Assembly (NCBI RefSeq): GCF_947039605.1
Contig: NZ_CAMQZG010000019.1
Coordinates: 1 to 63,922, forward strand
Source of the DNA: an uncultured Clostridium sp.
GTDB lineage: Bacteria > Bacillota > Clostridia > Clostridiales > Clostridiaceae
DNA: 63,922 bases
Reading direction: 5' to 3'
In this document: piece after piece, positions 45,693-54,039 of the stretch
How the letters are laid out: the number at the start of each line of letters is the position of its first letter
Position numbering within the stretch: the first letter of the stretch is position 1
Position numbers and translations under genes: made by a program
Notes under the pieces: generated by a model
Told to the model about the DNA's origin: nothing
Database searches by the model: none
Seen by the model: the letters and a program-made list of their open reading frames with translations, nothing else

Positions 45693-46988
45693 TTAACAAT
45701 TTATATTATAAATATCTGAAAATTCCACATTTATAATCTCAACATTTGAATTTTTTTTAATATTTTTAACTATATTACTTTCCTTTATAATAAATTTAGG
45801 AATAGAAATCTTAATTTTCGTTCCTTTTTCTCCATCATTTATTATTCCAATTTCTCCATTATGAACTTTAACGAATGCTCTTACTAAATTAAGCCCTATA
45901 CCACTACCTTCTCTATCTCTAACTATACTTTTATTTACTTGAAAAAACCTTTCAAATATATACTTCTGTTTTTCATATGGAATTCCAATCCCATTGTCTT
46001 CTATATATATATGTAAGCAATTTTCCGTTTCTATTAAATTTACAAATATTTTACCACCTTTTTCTGTAAATTTAATAGAATTTGAAAGTAAATTCAGTAT
46101 AATCCTTTCCATCTTTTCTAAATCAAACGCTATTATGCATTCTTCCACATTAGTATCAAATATAAGTTCTAGTCCATTTCCTTTTACCATAGGTATGGAT
46201 GACATAACAATACTCTCTATACTTTCTACAATATTGTAATTTTCTAAATGACATTCTAAATGCCCTGCTTTAAATTTAGTAGTATCAATTATATTATTTA
46301 TTAACCTTGTTATTCTAAATGTATTTTGTTTTATAATCTTTGTATATTCAATCTGCTTATCTATACTATATTTAGTCGTTTCTTTTCCATATACCTCCTT
46401 CATCTTTAATGAAGAAAGTATCAAATTTAACGGTGTTCTAAATTCATGAGATAAGTTTGCAAAAAAATCTGTCCTTACTTCATCATAATGTCTAAGTTCT
46501 ACAAGCATTTTAGCTCTTTCTTCTGCCATCTGCTTAAACTTTGCTGCATTTTGCCTATCCGTTATATCATTACCAACAATAACTAAACCTATATATTTAT
46601 TATTTTTATCATATATCGGAGTTTTTACTACATCAAAAGTTTGGTATACATCTATATCAATTAAAAATTTTTCTTCTAATCTAAGTGACTTACCATTTTT
46701 TTTAACTAATTCATCACCAGCTTTACATCTATTTAACTCATCTTCTCTATCAGGTTTAATTTTTATAATTTCATCATCTGTTAATCCTAGATATTTATGG
46801 CTAATCCCAAAAATACTTAAAAATGAATCATTTGCATTTACTATTTTATGATTTTCATCTTTAAAACATAAAAGTTCATCCATTGAATTTATTATATAAT
46901 TAAAATTTTTATTACTTTGTTTTATCTTTCTATTCTTTATACAAAGATAAAAAATAATAAAAAATAATGTCACAATTATAATCTTCAT
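45693..46988 (-). CDS. PAS domain sensor histidine kinase
   Basis: A 431-residue kinase with one N-terminal membrane helix, a PAS domain (about 30-145: SMDELLCFKDENHKIVNAN), the H-box FFANLSHEFRTPLNLILSS, and an ATPase domain with NLLSNSIKFTEKGG, EDNGIGIPYEKQ and GSGIGLNLVRAF. It phosphorylates itself on the H-box histidine and passes the phosphate to a response regulator, but none is encoded nearby (orphan kinase). ATG at 46988 is chosen; a GTG at 47000 also follows AGAGGTG. Sporulation-type input is possible but not shown. Confidence 0.93.
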   Translation of the reverse strand: MKIIIVTLFFIIFYLCIKNRKIKQSNKNFNYIINSMDELLCFKDENHKIVNANDSFLSIFGISHKYLGLTDDEIIKIKPDREDELNRCKAGDELVKKNGKSLRLEEKFLIDIDVYQTFDVVKTPIYDKNNKYIGLVIVGNDITDRQNAAKFKQMAEERAKMLVELRHYDEVRTDFFANLSHEFRTPLNLILSSLKMKEVYGKETTKYSIDKQIEYTKIIKQNTFRITRLINNIIDTTKFKAGHLECHLENYNIVESIESIVMSSIPMVKGNGLELIFDTNVEECIIAFDLEKMERIILNLLSNSIKFTEKGGKIFVNLIETENCLHIYIEDNGIGIPYEKQKYIFERFFQVNKSIVRDREGSGIGLNLVRAFVKVHNGEIGIINDGEKGTKIKISIPKFIIKESNIVKNIKKNSNVEIINVEFSDIYNINC

Positions 46989-47190
46989 CACTCTTTTCAC
47001 CTCTTATATTACATATTACAATCTTTAACTACATTTTACACCATTTTAGGAGTTTTTTCTATATTTTGGGACATTTTTACAAAATATATTACTTTTAATA
47101 TCATTCTCCTTTAACTTCCTAGTATTCAAAGTCTCTTTTTTGCTAATCATAATACTAATCTAATAAAAGAGAAGGGAAGGGAGTAATTTA

Positions 47191-47265
47191 ATGGCTAAAA
47201 ATAAAAATATAAAAAAACCAAAACAAAAAAAAGCAAAAAAAGTTATAGATGAAGTAACTGAATAA
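47191..47265 (+). CDS. 24-residue lysine-rich small protein
   Basis: ATG at 47191 follows GGAAGGGAG; the product starts MAKNKNIKKPKQKKAKK and ends VIDEVTE. Nearly half its residues are lysine, with a short acidic tail. A strong terminator lies 19 bp past the stop, so the small frame forms a complete transcription unit. Function unknown; nucleic-acid or ribosome binding is only a guess from charge. Bases 47001-47639 otherwise hold only the promoter and leader peptide described below. Confidence 0.65.
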   Translation: MAKNKNIKKPKQKKAKKVIDEVTE

Positions 47266-47283
47266 TTCAAATCTATTTTTTCT

Positions 47284-47315
47284 AAAATCCCATGTACTTT
47301 TCATGGGATTTTTCT
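47284..47315 (+). terminator. Rho-independent terminator
   Basis: AAAATCCCATG / CATGGGATTTT with a loop of 8 nt and TTTC tail, after the 24-residue frame. Confidence 0.9.
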
Positions 47316-47539
47316 TGCATTTTCAATCAAATCTCTTTTTTTATAAAAATATAAAAACTTTTTTTTTATATTATAAAGCATATGTTTTTTCTGTTTTTCT
47401 TATAAATTTACGTCTTTTTCTCCCTAGCTTTATATTTTATCCCTTATTTTTACATCATTAATCACTTCTAAGCACGAACTTTACACGTTTCCTCTCTGTA
47501 ACTTTTTTGTATTCATTTAGATGCAAAAATCTCACTCAC

Positions 47540-47569
47540 TATACATTTGTGCATTTATCATGTTATAAT
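47540..47569 (+). promoter_or_regulatory. Promoter of the 3D-domain gene
   Basis: TATACA (47540-47545) and TATAAT (47564-47569), 18 bp apart. Transcription would begin near 47576, about 17 nt before the leader peptide. Confidence 0.6.
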
Positions 47570-47592
47570 GGACAAACAACGAGGAGATTCAC

Positions 47593-47643
47593 ATGAAAAT
47601 TAGCCATATAAATTCAAAAATGAAAGGAGTATATTTTCTATGA
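47593..47643 (+). CDS. 16-residue leader peptide, coupled to the next gene
   Basis: ATG at 47593 has a strong GAGGAG ribosome binding site and encodes MKISHINSKMKGVYFL. Its TGA overlaps the ATG of the cell-wall gene (ATGA). The AAGGAG of the main gene lies within this frame, 11 nt from its start. The arrangement predicts translational coupling. Confidence 0.6.
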   Translation: MKISHINSKMKGVYFL

Positions 47644-48974
47644 AACATAAAATTCTCTCTTTATCTCTTGCTGCTATGTTAGTTGGTGCTGTAAGTGTAC
47701 AAGCTTCTGCCTCACCTACAAATCAGGTTTCTGAGAATAAGGCGAAATATAAAGAGTTAAGCACCCAAATTATAAGTCTTAATTCTAAGGTTTCTGATTT
47801 GAATGCTCAAATTGCAAATTTAAATAAAGTGACTAGTGATAATGATATTAAAATGAAAGACACGATAACTCAAATTGATGCTACTAAAGGGAAAATTAGT
47901 ACAGTTCAAAAAGAAATCAATAAAAAGCAAGAGGTTCTAGGTGTAAGACTTAGTGCTATGTACAAAAGTCAACTTAACTTTAATCCACTAGCTTTTTTAC
48001 TTTCATCAGATAATTTTGGAGATTTTTTATCAAGATTAAATGCTTTTAGTCGAATCATTTCTTTAGATGATAATATGATTAGCTCATTACTTGATAGTAA
48101 AAAGGCTCTTGATAGTGATATAGCCTCTCTTAATCAAAAAGAGACTTCACTTACAGAGTTACAAGAATCTACAAAAAAAAATATAACTGACCTAAATCAG
48201 AAGAAAAAAGAGCAAGAAACATCTATAGCTCAATTAAATGCACAAAAAACAGAAGTCTTATCAACTATTGAGGCAAATGAAACTGAATTAATCGCTTATT
48301 CAGTTAACATAATTAATTCATCAAGCTCAACTTTAGCTGATCTTGAAAATGCTAAAGTAAGTTTACAAGGTATTTTACCTCAATTAAGTATTGCTACTGT
48401 TCAAAACAAAGCACAAGAAGCTATAGCAACTGCTAACGGATCTATAAATTCTATAAAGCAAAAACAAGAAGAAGAAAAACTGCAACAATTAGCAGAACAA
48501 AAAAAACAAGAACAAGAACAAGAACAAGAACAAGAACAAGAACAGGCAGAAGCTAATAAGCCAAAACCACCAACTACTACGCCTGCTAAACCTACGCCAA
48601 CTAAACCTGTACCAACTAAGCCTAGCGATAATTCTAATACAGGCTCTGCTGGTGGTAGTGGTAGTCCAACTGAAAACTATAAACAAGTTTTACATGTTGA
48701 AGCTACAGCTTATTCAGGTGGAACAATTACAGCAATGGGCTTAAAACCGGTAAGAAATCCGAGTGGAATTAGTACAATTGCTGTTGACCCAAGAGTTATA
48801 CCTCTTGGTTCAAAAGTATTCATTCCAGGATATGGTTATGCAATTGCATCTGATACTGGTGGTGCTATCAAAGGAAATATAATTGATTTATACCTTAACT
48901 CTGCACAAGAGTGTACAAACTGGGGAAGAAGAAATATAACTATTTATGTAGTTGCTTATCCTGGTCAATGGTAA
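47640..48974 (+). CDS. Secreted coiled-coil and 3D-domain cell-wall protein
   Basis: A 444-residue exported protein. The signal peptide ends near VSVQASA (residue 24). Residues 30-290 are coiled coil in the PcsB/CwlO N-terminal style (LYKSQLNFNPLAFLLSSDNF-like segment NPLAFLLSSDNFGDFLSRL). A QE repeat and a Pro/Thr-rich linker follow. The C-terminal 3D domain (about 350-444) has HVEATAYSGG, IAVDPRVIPLGSKVFIPGYG, ASDTGGAIKG and NIIDLYL, with the three aspartates of the MltA-like barrel. It is probably a muralytic enzyme acting on peptidoglycan. Expression is likely coupled to the leader peptide. Confidence 0.93.
   Translation: MKHKILSLSLAAMLVGAVSVQASASPTNQVSENKAKYKELSTQIISLNSKVSDLNAQIANLNKVTSDNDIKMKDTITQIDATKGKISTVQKEINKKQEVLGVRLSAMYKSQLNFNPLAFLLSSDNFGDFLSRLNAFSRIISLDDNMISSLLDSKKALDSDIASLNQKETSLTELQESTKKNITDLNQKKKEQETSIAQLNAQKTEVLSTIEANETELIAYSVNIINSSSSTLADLENAKVSLQGILPQLSIATVQNKAQEAIATANGSINSIKQKQEEEKLQQLAEQKKQEQEQEQEQEQEQAEANKPKPPTTTPAKPTPTKPVPTKPSDNSNTGSAGGSGSPTENYKQVLHVEATAYSGGTITAMGLKPVRNPSGISTIAVDPRVIPLGSKVFIPGYGYAIASDTGGAIKGNIIDLYLNSAQECTNWGRRNITIYVVAYPGQW
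48507..48542 (+). repeat. Hexanucleotide repeat (CAAGAA)x6
   Basis: Six perfect tandem copies of CAAGAA encode a (QE)6 stretch between coiled coil and proline-rich linker. Slippage would change linker length by two residues without a frameshift. Confidence 0.92.
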
Positions 48975-48994
48975 ATTCCAATAAAAATTAATAC

Positions 48995-49027
48995 AAAAAG
49001 CAGGTTCGAATTAACGAACCTGCTTTT
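48995..49027. terminator. Bidirectional rho-independent terminator
   Basis: AAAAGCAGGTTCG / CGAACCTGCTTTT with a 6-nt loop, between convergent genes. Confidence 0.93.
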
Positions 49028-49039
49028 TATATTAATCTC

Positions 49040-50152
49040 TTAATTCATAATATTTTCTACTTTAACATCAAATTCTTCTATAAATTTACTCTTACATTCA
49101 TCTAGAAATTCTTTGAGTGATATTTTAGTTTCTTGTTTAAATGATTTCTCAAATCCCAACTTAGCAGAATTTATTATAATATTTTCAATTGCTTTAGCAC
49201 CATTTTTTTTAACAAGCTTACAAATAGCATAGTAACTTTGAGTATATGGGTAATATCCTCTATCACTCCTTGCCTTCCAATTCTTAGATGTTTTAAGCTT
49301 TTCATATTCTACAAAAGTAAATGCTATATTTAAAAATTCTTCTTCATACGCATAATCTAAAAATTTTTCAAATTCATTTCCATATGCATAAAACTCTGAA
49401 ACACCTTCTTCAAACCAAAGTGGAATTGTATTTTCATCTATATCATTTTCCATTCTAATCTTATCAATTAGAAAATGATTATATTCATGTTTAAATATAT
49501 TTTCAAATTCTTCGTCTATTACAGAATCTTTCAAGAATGGCATATTTAAAGTCTTATCAATAAAATTAAAAAAGCCTTGAATATCCCCACCAGAATTTAT
49601 AGTCTCAAACTCAGCTGAATCTGAATGTAGAATAAATGTAAGGTTTGTGTGTTCTATATTAGTATATATATCAGGAATTCTCTGCATTGCAGCATCTATA
49701 CATTTTTCTATACCTTTTAATGTATTACTATCTAAGTTATCATGATAAAGACTTACATCTTGATATTCATAACTATCAAGTCCTTCTAAAAGTTCCAGAC
49801 TTTCCTCATTAAGTATAACTTCAAAAAGCTTTAAATCTTTATTTTGCGCCATATATATATCACTTATAGCAATAGGTATACATAAAAATATAAGTAAGCT
49901 AAAAAAATTTAAACTAAAAAAATAAATTTTAGGACGTTTTTTATTTTTTAAAGTTTTTATACCTTTTATGCACTCCCTAATAGTTAAAACTGATAAAATT
50001 CCAATTATAATAGTTGTCAAAATATTTATAACTTTAAAATTCAAAAAAACAGTTACTCCTATATAAAAAATAAATAATATTGTATATATAAAAAATAAAA
50101 ATAACTTACTGGTCAAATAGCAAAATAGTCTTCCTACTTTTTCTCTATTCAT
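49040..50152 (-). CDS. Membrane-anchored zinc metallopeptidase, MA-like family
   Basis: A 370-residue protein with three N-terminal membrane helices and an extracytoplasmic domain. The zinc motif is HEYNH in NIFKHEYNHFLIDK (about 218-222), with the third ligand glutamate in WFEEGVSEFYAYG about 25 residues later, as in gluzincins of the peptidase-MA group. The C-terminal part resembles helical segments following this core (SYYAICKLVKKNGAKAIENI). ATG at 50152 follows AAGGGAG. Substrate unknown; likely acts at the cell surface. Confidence 0.85.
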   Translation of the reverse strand: MNREKVGRLFCYLTSKLFLFFIYTILFIFYIGVTVFLNFKVINILTTIIIGILSVLTIRECIKGIKTLKNKKRPKIYFFSLNFFSLLIFLCIPIAISDIYMAQNKDLKLFEVILNEESLELLEGLDSYEYQDVSLYHDNLDSNTLKGIEKCIDAAMQRIPDIYTNIEHTNLTFILHSDSAEFETINSGGDIQGFFNFIDKTLNMPFLKDSVIDEEFENIFKHEYNHFLIDKIRMENDIDENTIPLWFEEGVSEFYAYGNEFEKFLDYAYEEEFLNIAFTFVEYEKLKTSKNWKARSDRGYYPYTQSYYAICKLVKKNGAKAIENIIINSAKLGFEKSFKQETKISLKEFLDECKSKFIEEFDVKVENIMN

Positions 50153-50302
50153 CACTCTCTCCCTTATCTACTTTGGAAAATTATGTATTTAAATAAAGGT
50201 AGCATTTAATAACTATAATAACTATAATTTTCATAATAATATAATTTAAAGTCAATTTAATTTCATATATTTAACATTAATTTTATATTTATCCAAAAAA
50301 AT

Positions 50303-50324
50303 CCTTATGGCTTTATGCCTAAGG
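50303..50324 (-). terminator. Rho-independent terminator
   Basis: CCTTAGGC / GCCATAAGG stem followed by ATTTTTTTGG on the minus strand. It is the second hairpin after the gene ending at 50433. Confidence 0.75.
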
Positions 50325-50378
50325 TAGTTCAATCTTATTCTTTAATTAATATTAGATAACAACTATACTAGCTCCGAA

Positions 50379-50423
50379 ATAATTAAAGAATAAGAAATAC
50401 AAACTTCTTATCCTTTTAATTAT
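50379..50423 (-). repeat. Imperfect AT-rich inverted repeat
   Basis: About 18-bp arms, ATAATTAAAGAATAAGAA against TTCTTATCCTTTTAATTAT, directly after the stop at 50433. It has no T tract and probably acts as a first, weaker terminator. Confidence 0.5.
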
Positions 50424-50432
50424 TATTTAATT

Positions 50433-50996
50433 TCAAAATTTTATATATCTAAAATCTCCAAACTTATTACTTTCTTCTTTTAAACACACTTCTGGAATTG
50501 CTATAGCATTTACCGCTTCATTATTTAAAAGCAACATATTAAAACTTTCATCTAAAAACAAACTAAATATGCTCACTTCATTTACTATAAGTTTGTACTC
50601 TTCAACTTTTATGTCAGCATTATGATTTCCATCTAAAAAATACTTACTAAATATACAATCTTTTTCTGTGCTACCTATACATTCGATTAAACTTGCAACA
50701 CTATTTGACCCCTGATTAAATGCTTCAAACTCTTCAAGATACTTTTCTATTCTTTTATTTATGAGTTCATATTCCTCTCCACTAAATTTCCTAACTAATT
50801 CTATTGCACTTATTTTATCAATTATTACAAACTCATTGATTTCATGCCCACTAAAATTTGCTTCTATAATCAAAAATCCATTTGATACAGATACTATTTT
50901 CCCAATAATTCTTCTTGAATCTTTTGTAACAACTATAAATTCTGCCTGTTTTAAGTGTTCATCACTTATGATTTTAGCTAAAATATATTCTAACAA
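50433..50996 (-). CDS. Hypothetical protein with LSm/SH3-like N-terminus
   Basis: A 187-residue soluble protein. Residues 17-66 (EFIVVTKDSRRIIGKIVSVS, FLIIEANF, EFVIIDKISAIEL) have the strand pattern of LSm/Hfq-like small barrels. The C-terminal half is helical then beta-rich and ends FGDFRYIKF. No family is recognised with certainty. It starts at TTG 50996, after TAGGTG. It is a single-gene unit. Confidence 0.7.
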   Translation of the reverse strand: MLEYILAKIISDEHLKQAEFIVVTKDSRRIIGKIVSVSNGFLIIEANFSGHEINEFVIIDKISAIELVRKFSGEEYELINKRIEKYLEEFEAFNQGSNSVASLIECIGSTEKDCIFSKYFLDGNHNADIKVEEYKLIVNEVSIFSLFLDESFNMLLLNNEAVNAIAIPEVCLKEESNKFGDFRYIKF

Positions 50997-51075
50997 ATTA
51001 TCACCTACTTTTTTTCAATATATACTCTATCTTATTAATGTTATGTAAAATGAGTTACTTAATTTTAAAATCTAT

Positions 51076-51106
51076 AAAAAAAGATAGTAGATTTCTCTAC
51101 TATCTC
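51076..51106 (-). terminator. Rho-independent terminator of the PLP gene
   Basis: GATAGTAGA / TCTACTATC followed by TTTTTTTATAG on the minus strand. Confidence 0.9.
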
Positions 51107-51137
51107 GTAAATATATACTAAATTTTAAAAAGGCTAA

Positions 51138-52274
51138 TTAATTATTAATAGCTTTATTGAAGTTATTAATCAAATCCTCAATATCTTCAAGCCCAAGTGA
51201 CACTCTAACAAGAGTATCCTTTATACCAAGCTTTTCTCTTTCTTCTTTTGGGATAGCTGCATGGCTCATCCTAGCAGGATACGATACTATAGTTTCTACT
51301 CCACCAAGACTTACTGCTACAACTACACCTTTAACATTATTTAAAAACTCTTCTGTTTTTTCTAAGGTTTTAAATTCAAATGATAAAACTGCCCCTGGTC
51401 CATCTGCTTGTTTTCTATTTATTTTATACCCATCACTCTCTTCAAGACCTGGATAATAAACTTTTTCTACATATTCATTATCACTAAGCCAACTTGCAAG
51501 TTTTATAGCATTTTTTTGTGATTCTTCCATTCTAACTTTTAATGTTTTAATGCCTCGAAGTAGTAAAAAACAATCTTGTGGTCCAAGAATCGCTCCAAAT
51601 GAATTTTGAACAACTTTTATTCTTTTTGCAATATCTATATCATTTGTAACTGCAACTCCGGCTATAATGTCACTATGACCTCCTAAGAACTTAGTTGCAC
51701 TATGTACAACTATATCAATCCCAAGTTCTAATGGTCTTTGAAGATATGGTGACATAAATGTATTATCTACAATAGTTATAATATTTTTATCCTTTGCAAT
51801 TTCTACACAAGCATTCAAATCAGTCACTTTTAATAATGGATTTGATGGTGTTTCAAGGTATAACGCCTTTGTATTCTCTTTTACAGCACTTCTGATAGCT
51901 TGTATATCTGATGTATCTACAAAAGTAAATTCTATATTGTATCTTGAAAAGAATTCTGTAACAGCTCTATATGTCCCACCATAAACATCTGCTGCAACAA
52001 CTATATGGTCCCCACTTTCAAAAATACTAAGCACTGAGCATATAGCTGCCATCCCTGATGAAAAAGCATATCCATATTTTCCACTTTCAATTCTAGCTAA
52101 AACTGACTCCACACCATCTCTTGTTGGATTTCCCGATCTTGAATAATCATATTCACCAAAATTATTTATATCAAACTGATGAAAAGTTGAACTTTGATAA
52201 ATTGGCACATTAACTGCACCTGTTTTTTTATCTATTAGATTTTCACCATCTACAAATTTACTTCCTATTTCCAT
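51138..52274 (-). CDS. Cys/Met metabolism PLP enzyme (cystathionine gamma-synthase/lyase type)
   Basis: A 378-residue fold-type I enzyme of trans-sulfuration. It has YDYSRSGNPTRDGVESVLAR near residue 45, AFSSGMAAICSVLSIF, ETPSNPLLKVTDL, VDNTFMSPYLQRPLELG, and the cofactor lysine in VHSATKFLGGHSDIIAG. It either makes or cleaves cystathionine (or makes homocysteine directly); these activities cannot be separated by eye. ATG follows GGAGG. A truncated SAM-I riboswitch and the tail of a related gene lie directly upstream, so methionine control may be altered. Confidence 0.94.
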   Translation of the reverse strand: MEIGSKFVDGENLIDKKTGAVNVPIYQSSTFHQFDINNFGEYDYSRSGNPTRDGVESVLARIESGKYGYAFSSGMAAICSVLSIFESGDHIVVAADVYGGTYRAVTEFFSRYNIEFTFVDTSDIQAIRSAVKENTKALYLETPSNPLLKVTDLNACVEIAKDKNIITIVDNTFMSPYLQRPLELGIDIVVHSATKFLGGHSDIIAGVAVTNDIDIAKRIKVVQNSFGAILGPQDCFLLLRGIKTLKVRMEESQKNAIKLASWLSDNEYVEKVYYPGLEESDGYKINRKQADGPGAVLSFEFKTLEKTEEFLNNVKGVVVAVSLGGVETIVSYPARMSHAAIPKEEREKLGIKDTLVRVSLGLEDIEDLINNFNKAINN

Positions 52275-52277
52275 ATT

Positions 52278-52346
52278 TTAATCCTCCAATATATTTTTCA
52301 AATCATTTAATAAATCTTCTATATTTTCTATTCTAATTAAATTCTT
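52278..52346 (-). pseudogene. C-terminal remnant of a second Cys/Met PLP enzyme gene
   Basis: The 22 codons before TAA at 52278 read KNLIRIENIEDLLNDLKNIL then ED. This looks like the C-terminus of MetY/MetB-type enzymes (compare VRVSLGLEDIEDLINNFNKA at the end of the intact neighbour). No start codon or body precedes it: the frame runs straight into the SAM-I aptamer. It is best read as a deletion scar. Confidence 0.55.
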
Positions 52347-52431
52347 TGCAGGAATTAACACCACACACATTATATGTAGGCTGCTAGGAATCACAGGGCC
52401 AGTCCTGCCTCCACTCTTAATAATATTAAGT
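52347..52431 (-). promoter_or_regulatory. SAM-I (S-box) riboswitch aptamer, 3' end missing
   Basis: The minus strand shows TTAAGAGTGGAGGC, the hallmark GGACTGGCCCTGTGATTCC, AGCAGCC, and GGTGTTAATTCCTGCA, which are the conserved parts of P1 (5'), P2 and P3. P4, the 3' strand of P1 and a terminator are not found; sequence resembling a PLP-enzyme C-terminus follows at once. SAM binding may be lost or control changed. Bases 52432-52510 show nothing else. Confidence 0.85.
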
Positions 52432-52510
52432 TTCTCTTTATGCTACATTTTTTCTAATATTTTCAAAGTATTGTTTTCTAGTAATATAGTTCCCTTTGAC
52501 TCTCATTATT

Positions 52511-52882
52511 TCAATCTATTTTGTAACTATCAACTGTTATAAAATGATCGCCTTTCTTTTTGCCATCTTTTTTCTCATTCGCTTTATCTTTTAAAGAAGT
52601 TGCCTTATCTTTTACAACTTCTTTTAAATCCCCAGCTTTATCTAAACCTTTATCTAAAGCAACTTGAGCTAAATCACCAAGCTTATCGCCTATTTTATCA
52701 CTATACTTTTCTGCACTTCCAGCAATTTTTTCACTTATATACTTTGCTTTATTTGCAAACTCTTCATTTCCTCTTTTTTTAGCAACTGATGAAACTACTT
52801 TTCCAGCTCCTCTAGCTCCTACTTCTGTAACTTTTCCTAATAAATCTGATGATATTCTAATACCTTTTCCTAATCTACCCAT
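52511..52882 (-). CDS. Hypothetical lysine-rich helical protein
   Basis: A 123-residue protein beginning MGRLGKGIRISSDLLGK, with long amphipathic helices of Lys/Ala/Asp periodicity (KYSDKIGDKLGDLAQVALDK) resembling LEA- or YtxH-like stress proteins, but without a membrane helix. I chose ATG at 52882, 8 nt after GGAGG; an ATG five codons upstream lies inside the site. Function unknown. Confidence 0.75.
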   Translation of the reverse strand: MGRLGKGIRISSDLLGKVTEVGARGAGKVVSSVAKKRGNEEFANKAKYISEKIAGSAEKYSDKIGDKLGDLAQVALDKGLDKAGDLKEVVKDKATSLKDKANEKKDGKKKGDHFITVDSYKID

Positions 52883-52980
52883 AAAAAGCGCCTCCAATCA
52901 TTTCTGTCTATACTTTATTATATCATCTCATAGTCAAAAAAAATTAAATTTAATTAAAACTGTTTTTAAAATTTTAACAA

Positions 52981-53014
52981 AAAGGCAATATTACTCACCT
53001 TGTAATATTGCCTT
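52981..53014 (-). terminator. Rho-independent terminator
   Basis: AAGGCAATATTA / TAATATTGCCTT followed by TTTGTT on the minus strand, just past the stop at 53020. Confidence 0.9.
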
Positions 53015-53019
53015 CTTTA

Positions 53020-53886
53020 TTATTTAGTTCTGTCTGTAAAGCCACACTTCTTACATAGGTCTTCTACTGCTTTTCCACATGAGAATCCCTCATAAATAGC
53101 TTTTGCTCTATCTGTTGTAATAATTGTTTCTAAATCCTCTTCAAATATATTTCCAAGAGGAATATTTCCATCACTATCAATACAACATGGTACTACTGTC
53201 CCATCAACTAAAATTCCAAGTTGAGTACGAAGTCCATAACAGAAACTTCTCTCTGATGCAGGAAGTCCTCCCATAACAGGCCACTTAAACTTCTCCGCAG
53301 TCATTATGTAAACTCTATCTCGTACTTTTGCATTAGGCTTAAGCTTAAAATGTTCTTCTAAAGAAAAATCTATATTTAAATTTTTTTCTAAAATCCCCAT
53401 AATCTCATCATTAAGTTTATTTTCTGCTTCATACTCTGAATCCATATTCCACAATCTTAATGCACATATAGTATCTGTTCTTTCATTAGCTTCATTAACA
53501 AAATCAGTTATTTCATTTATGTATTTATAAAAATCAACCTCTTTATTTGCCTCAAAGCTATGAAGTGATATATTTATTTGTCTTACGGCATTACTCTCTA
53601 TTATAGCTTTACCATTTGTCTTAAGTAATGTTCCATTTGTAGTTATATTTATCTTGAACCCTCTAGTCTTTGCTGCTTCTAAAAATTCACCAAGGTGCTT
53701 ATTTAAAAGTGGCTCTCCCATTAAATGCAGATATATATAATCTGTAAATGGTCTTACTTTATCTAAAATTATTTTAAAATTTTCAAGTGTCATATTTTCA
53801 AGTTTCCTTTTTGTCTTTGGACAAAAATTGCAACTTAGGTTACATATATTTGTTGTTTCTATATAAATTTTTTTAAATCTTGGCAT
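53020..53886 (-). CDS. Radical SAM/SPASM domain protein
   Basis: A 288-residue enzyme. The radical SAM cluster motif C-NLS-C-NF-C is at about 14-21 (IYIETTNICNLSCNFCPKTK). TNGTLL and ISLHSFE are core strands. The C-terminal SPASM part has CYGLRTQLGILVDGTVVPCC and CGKAVEDLCKKCGF, giving ligands for an auxiliary cluster. Such enzymes modify peptides or enzymes, but no precursor peptide gene is visible next to it. The target is unknown. Confidence 0.93.
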   Translation of the reverse strand: MPRFKKIYIETTNICNLSCNFCPKTKRKLENMTLENFKIILDKVRPFTDYIYLHLMGEPLLNKHLGEFLEAAKTRGFKINITTNGTLLKTNGKAIIESNAVRQINISLHSFEANKEVDFYKYINEITDFVNEANERTDTICALRLWNMDSEYEAENKLNDEIMGILEKNLNIDFSLEEHFKLKPNAKVRDRVYIMTAEKFKWPVMGGLPASERSFCYGLRTQLGILVDGTVVPCCIDSDGNIPLGNIFEEDLETIITTDRAKAIYEGFSCGKAVEDLCKKCGFTDRTK

Positions 53887-54039
53887 ATCTATCTCCTAAA
53901 CTATCTTTCACAAAATTAATCTTACGTTTTATTTATACTTCATTTTTATTTATAATTCAAATATTTTTGAAATTTTTTCGACACCTTTCTTTGATATACT
54001 AATTCATGTTTAGAAAAAAAATAAGGAGTGATTCATTTC

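Noticed and set aside
48507-48542. Repeat arrays at 48507 and 54469 considered as CRISPR-like
   Set aside because: Both are simple in-frame codon repeats without spacers and lie inside genes. No CRISPR array or cas gene was seen.
53020-53886. SPASM protein as part of a modified-peptide cluster
   Set aside because: No precursor peptide, transporter or protease gene is next to it; the neighbouring small frames are a membrane protein and a helical stress-like protein.
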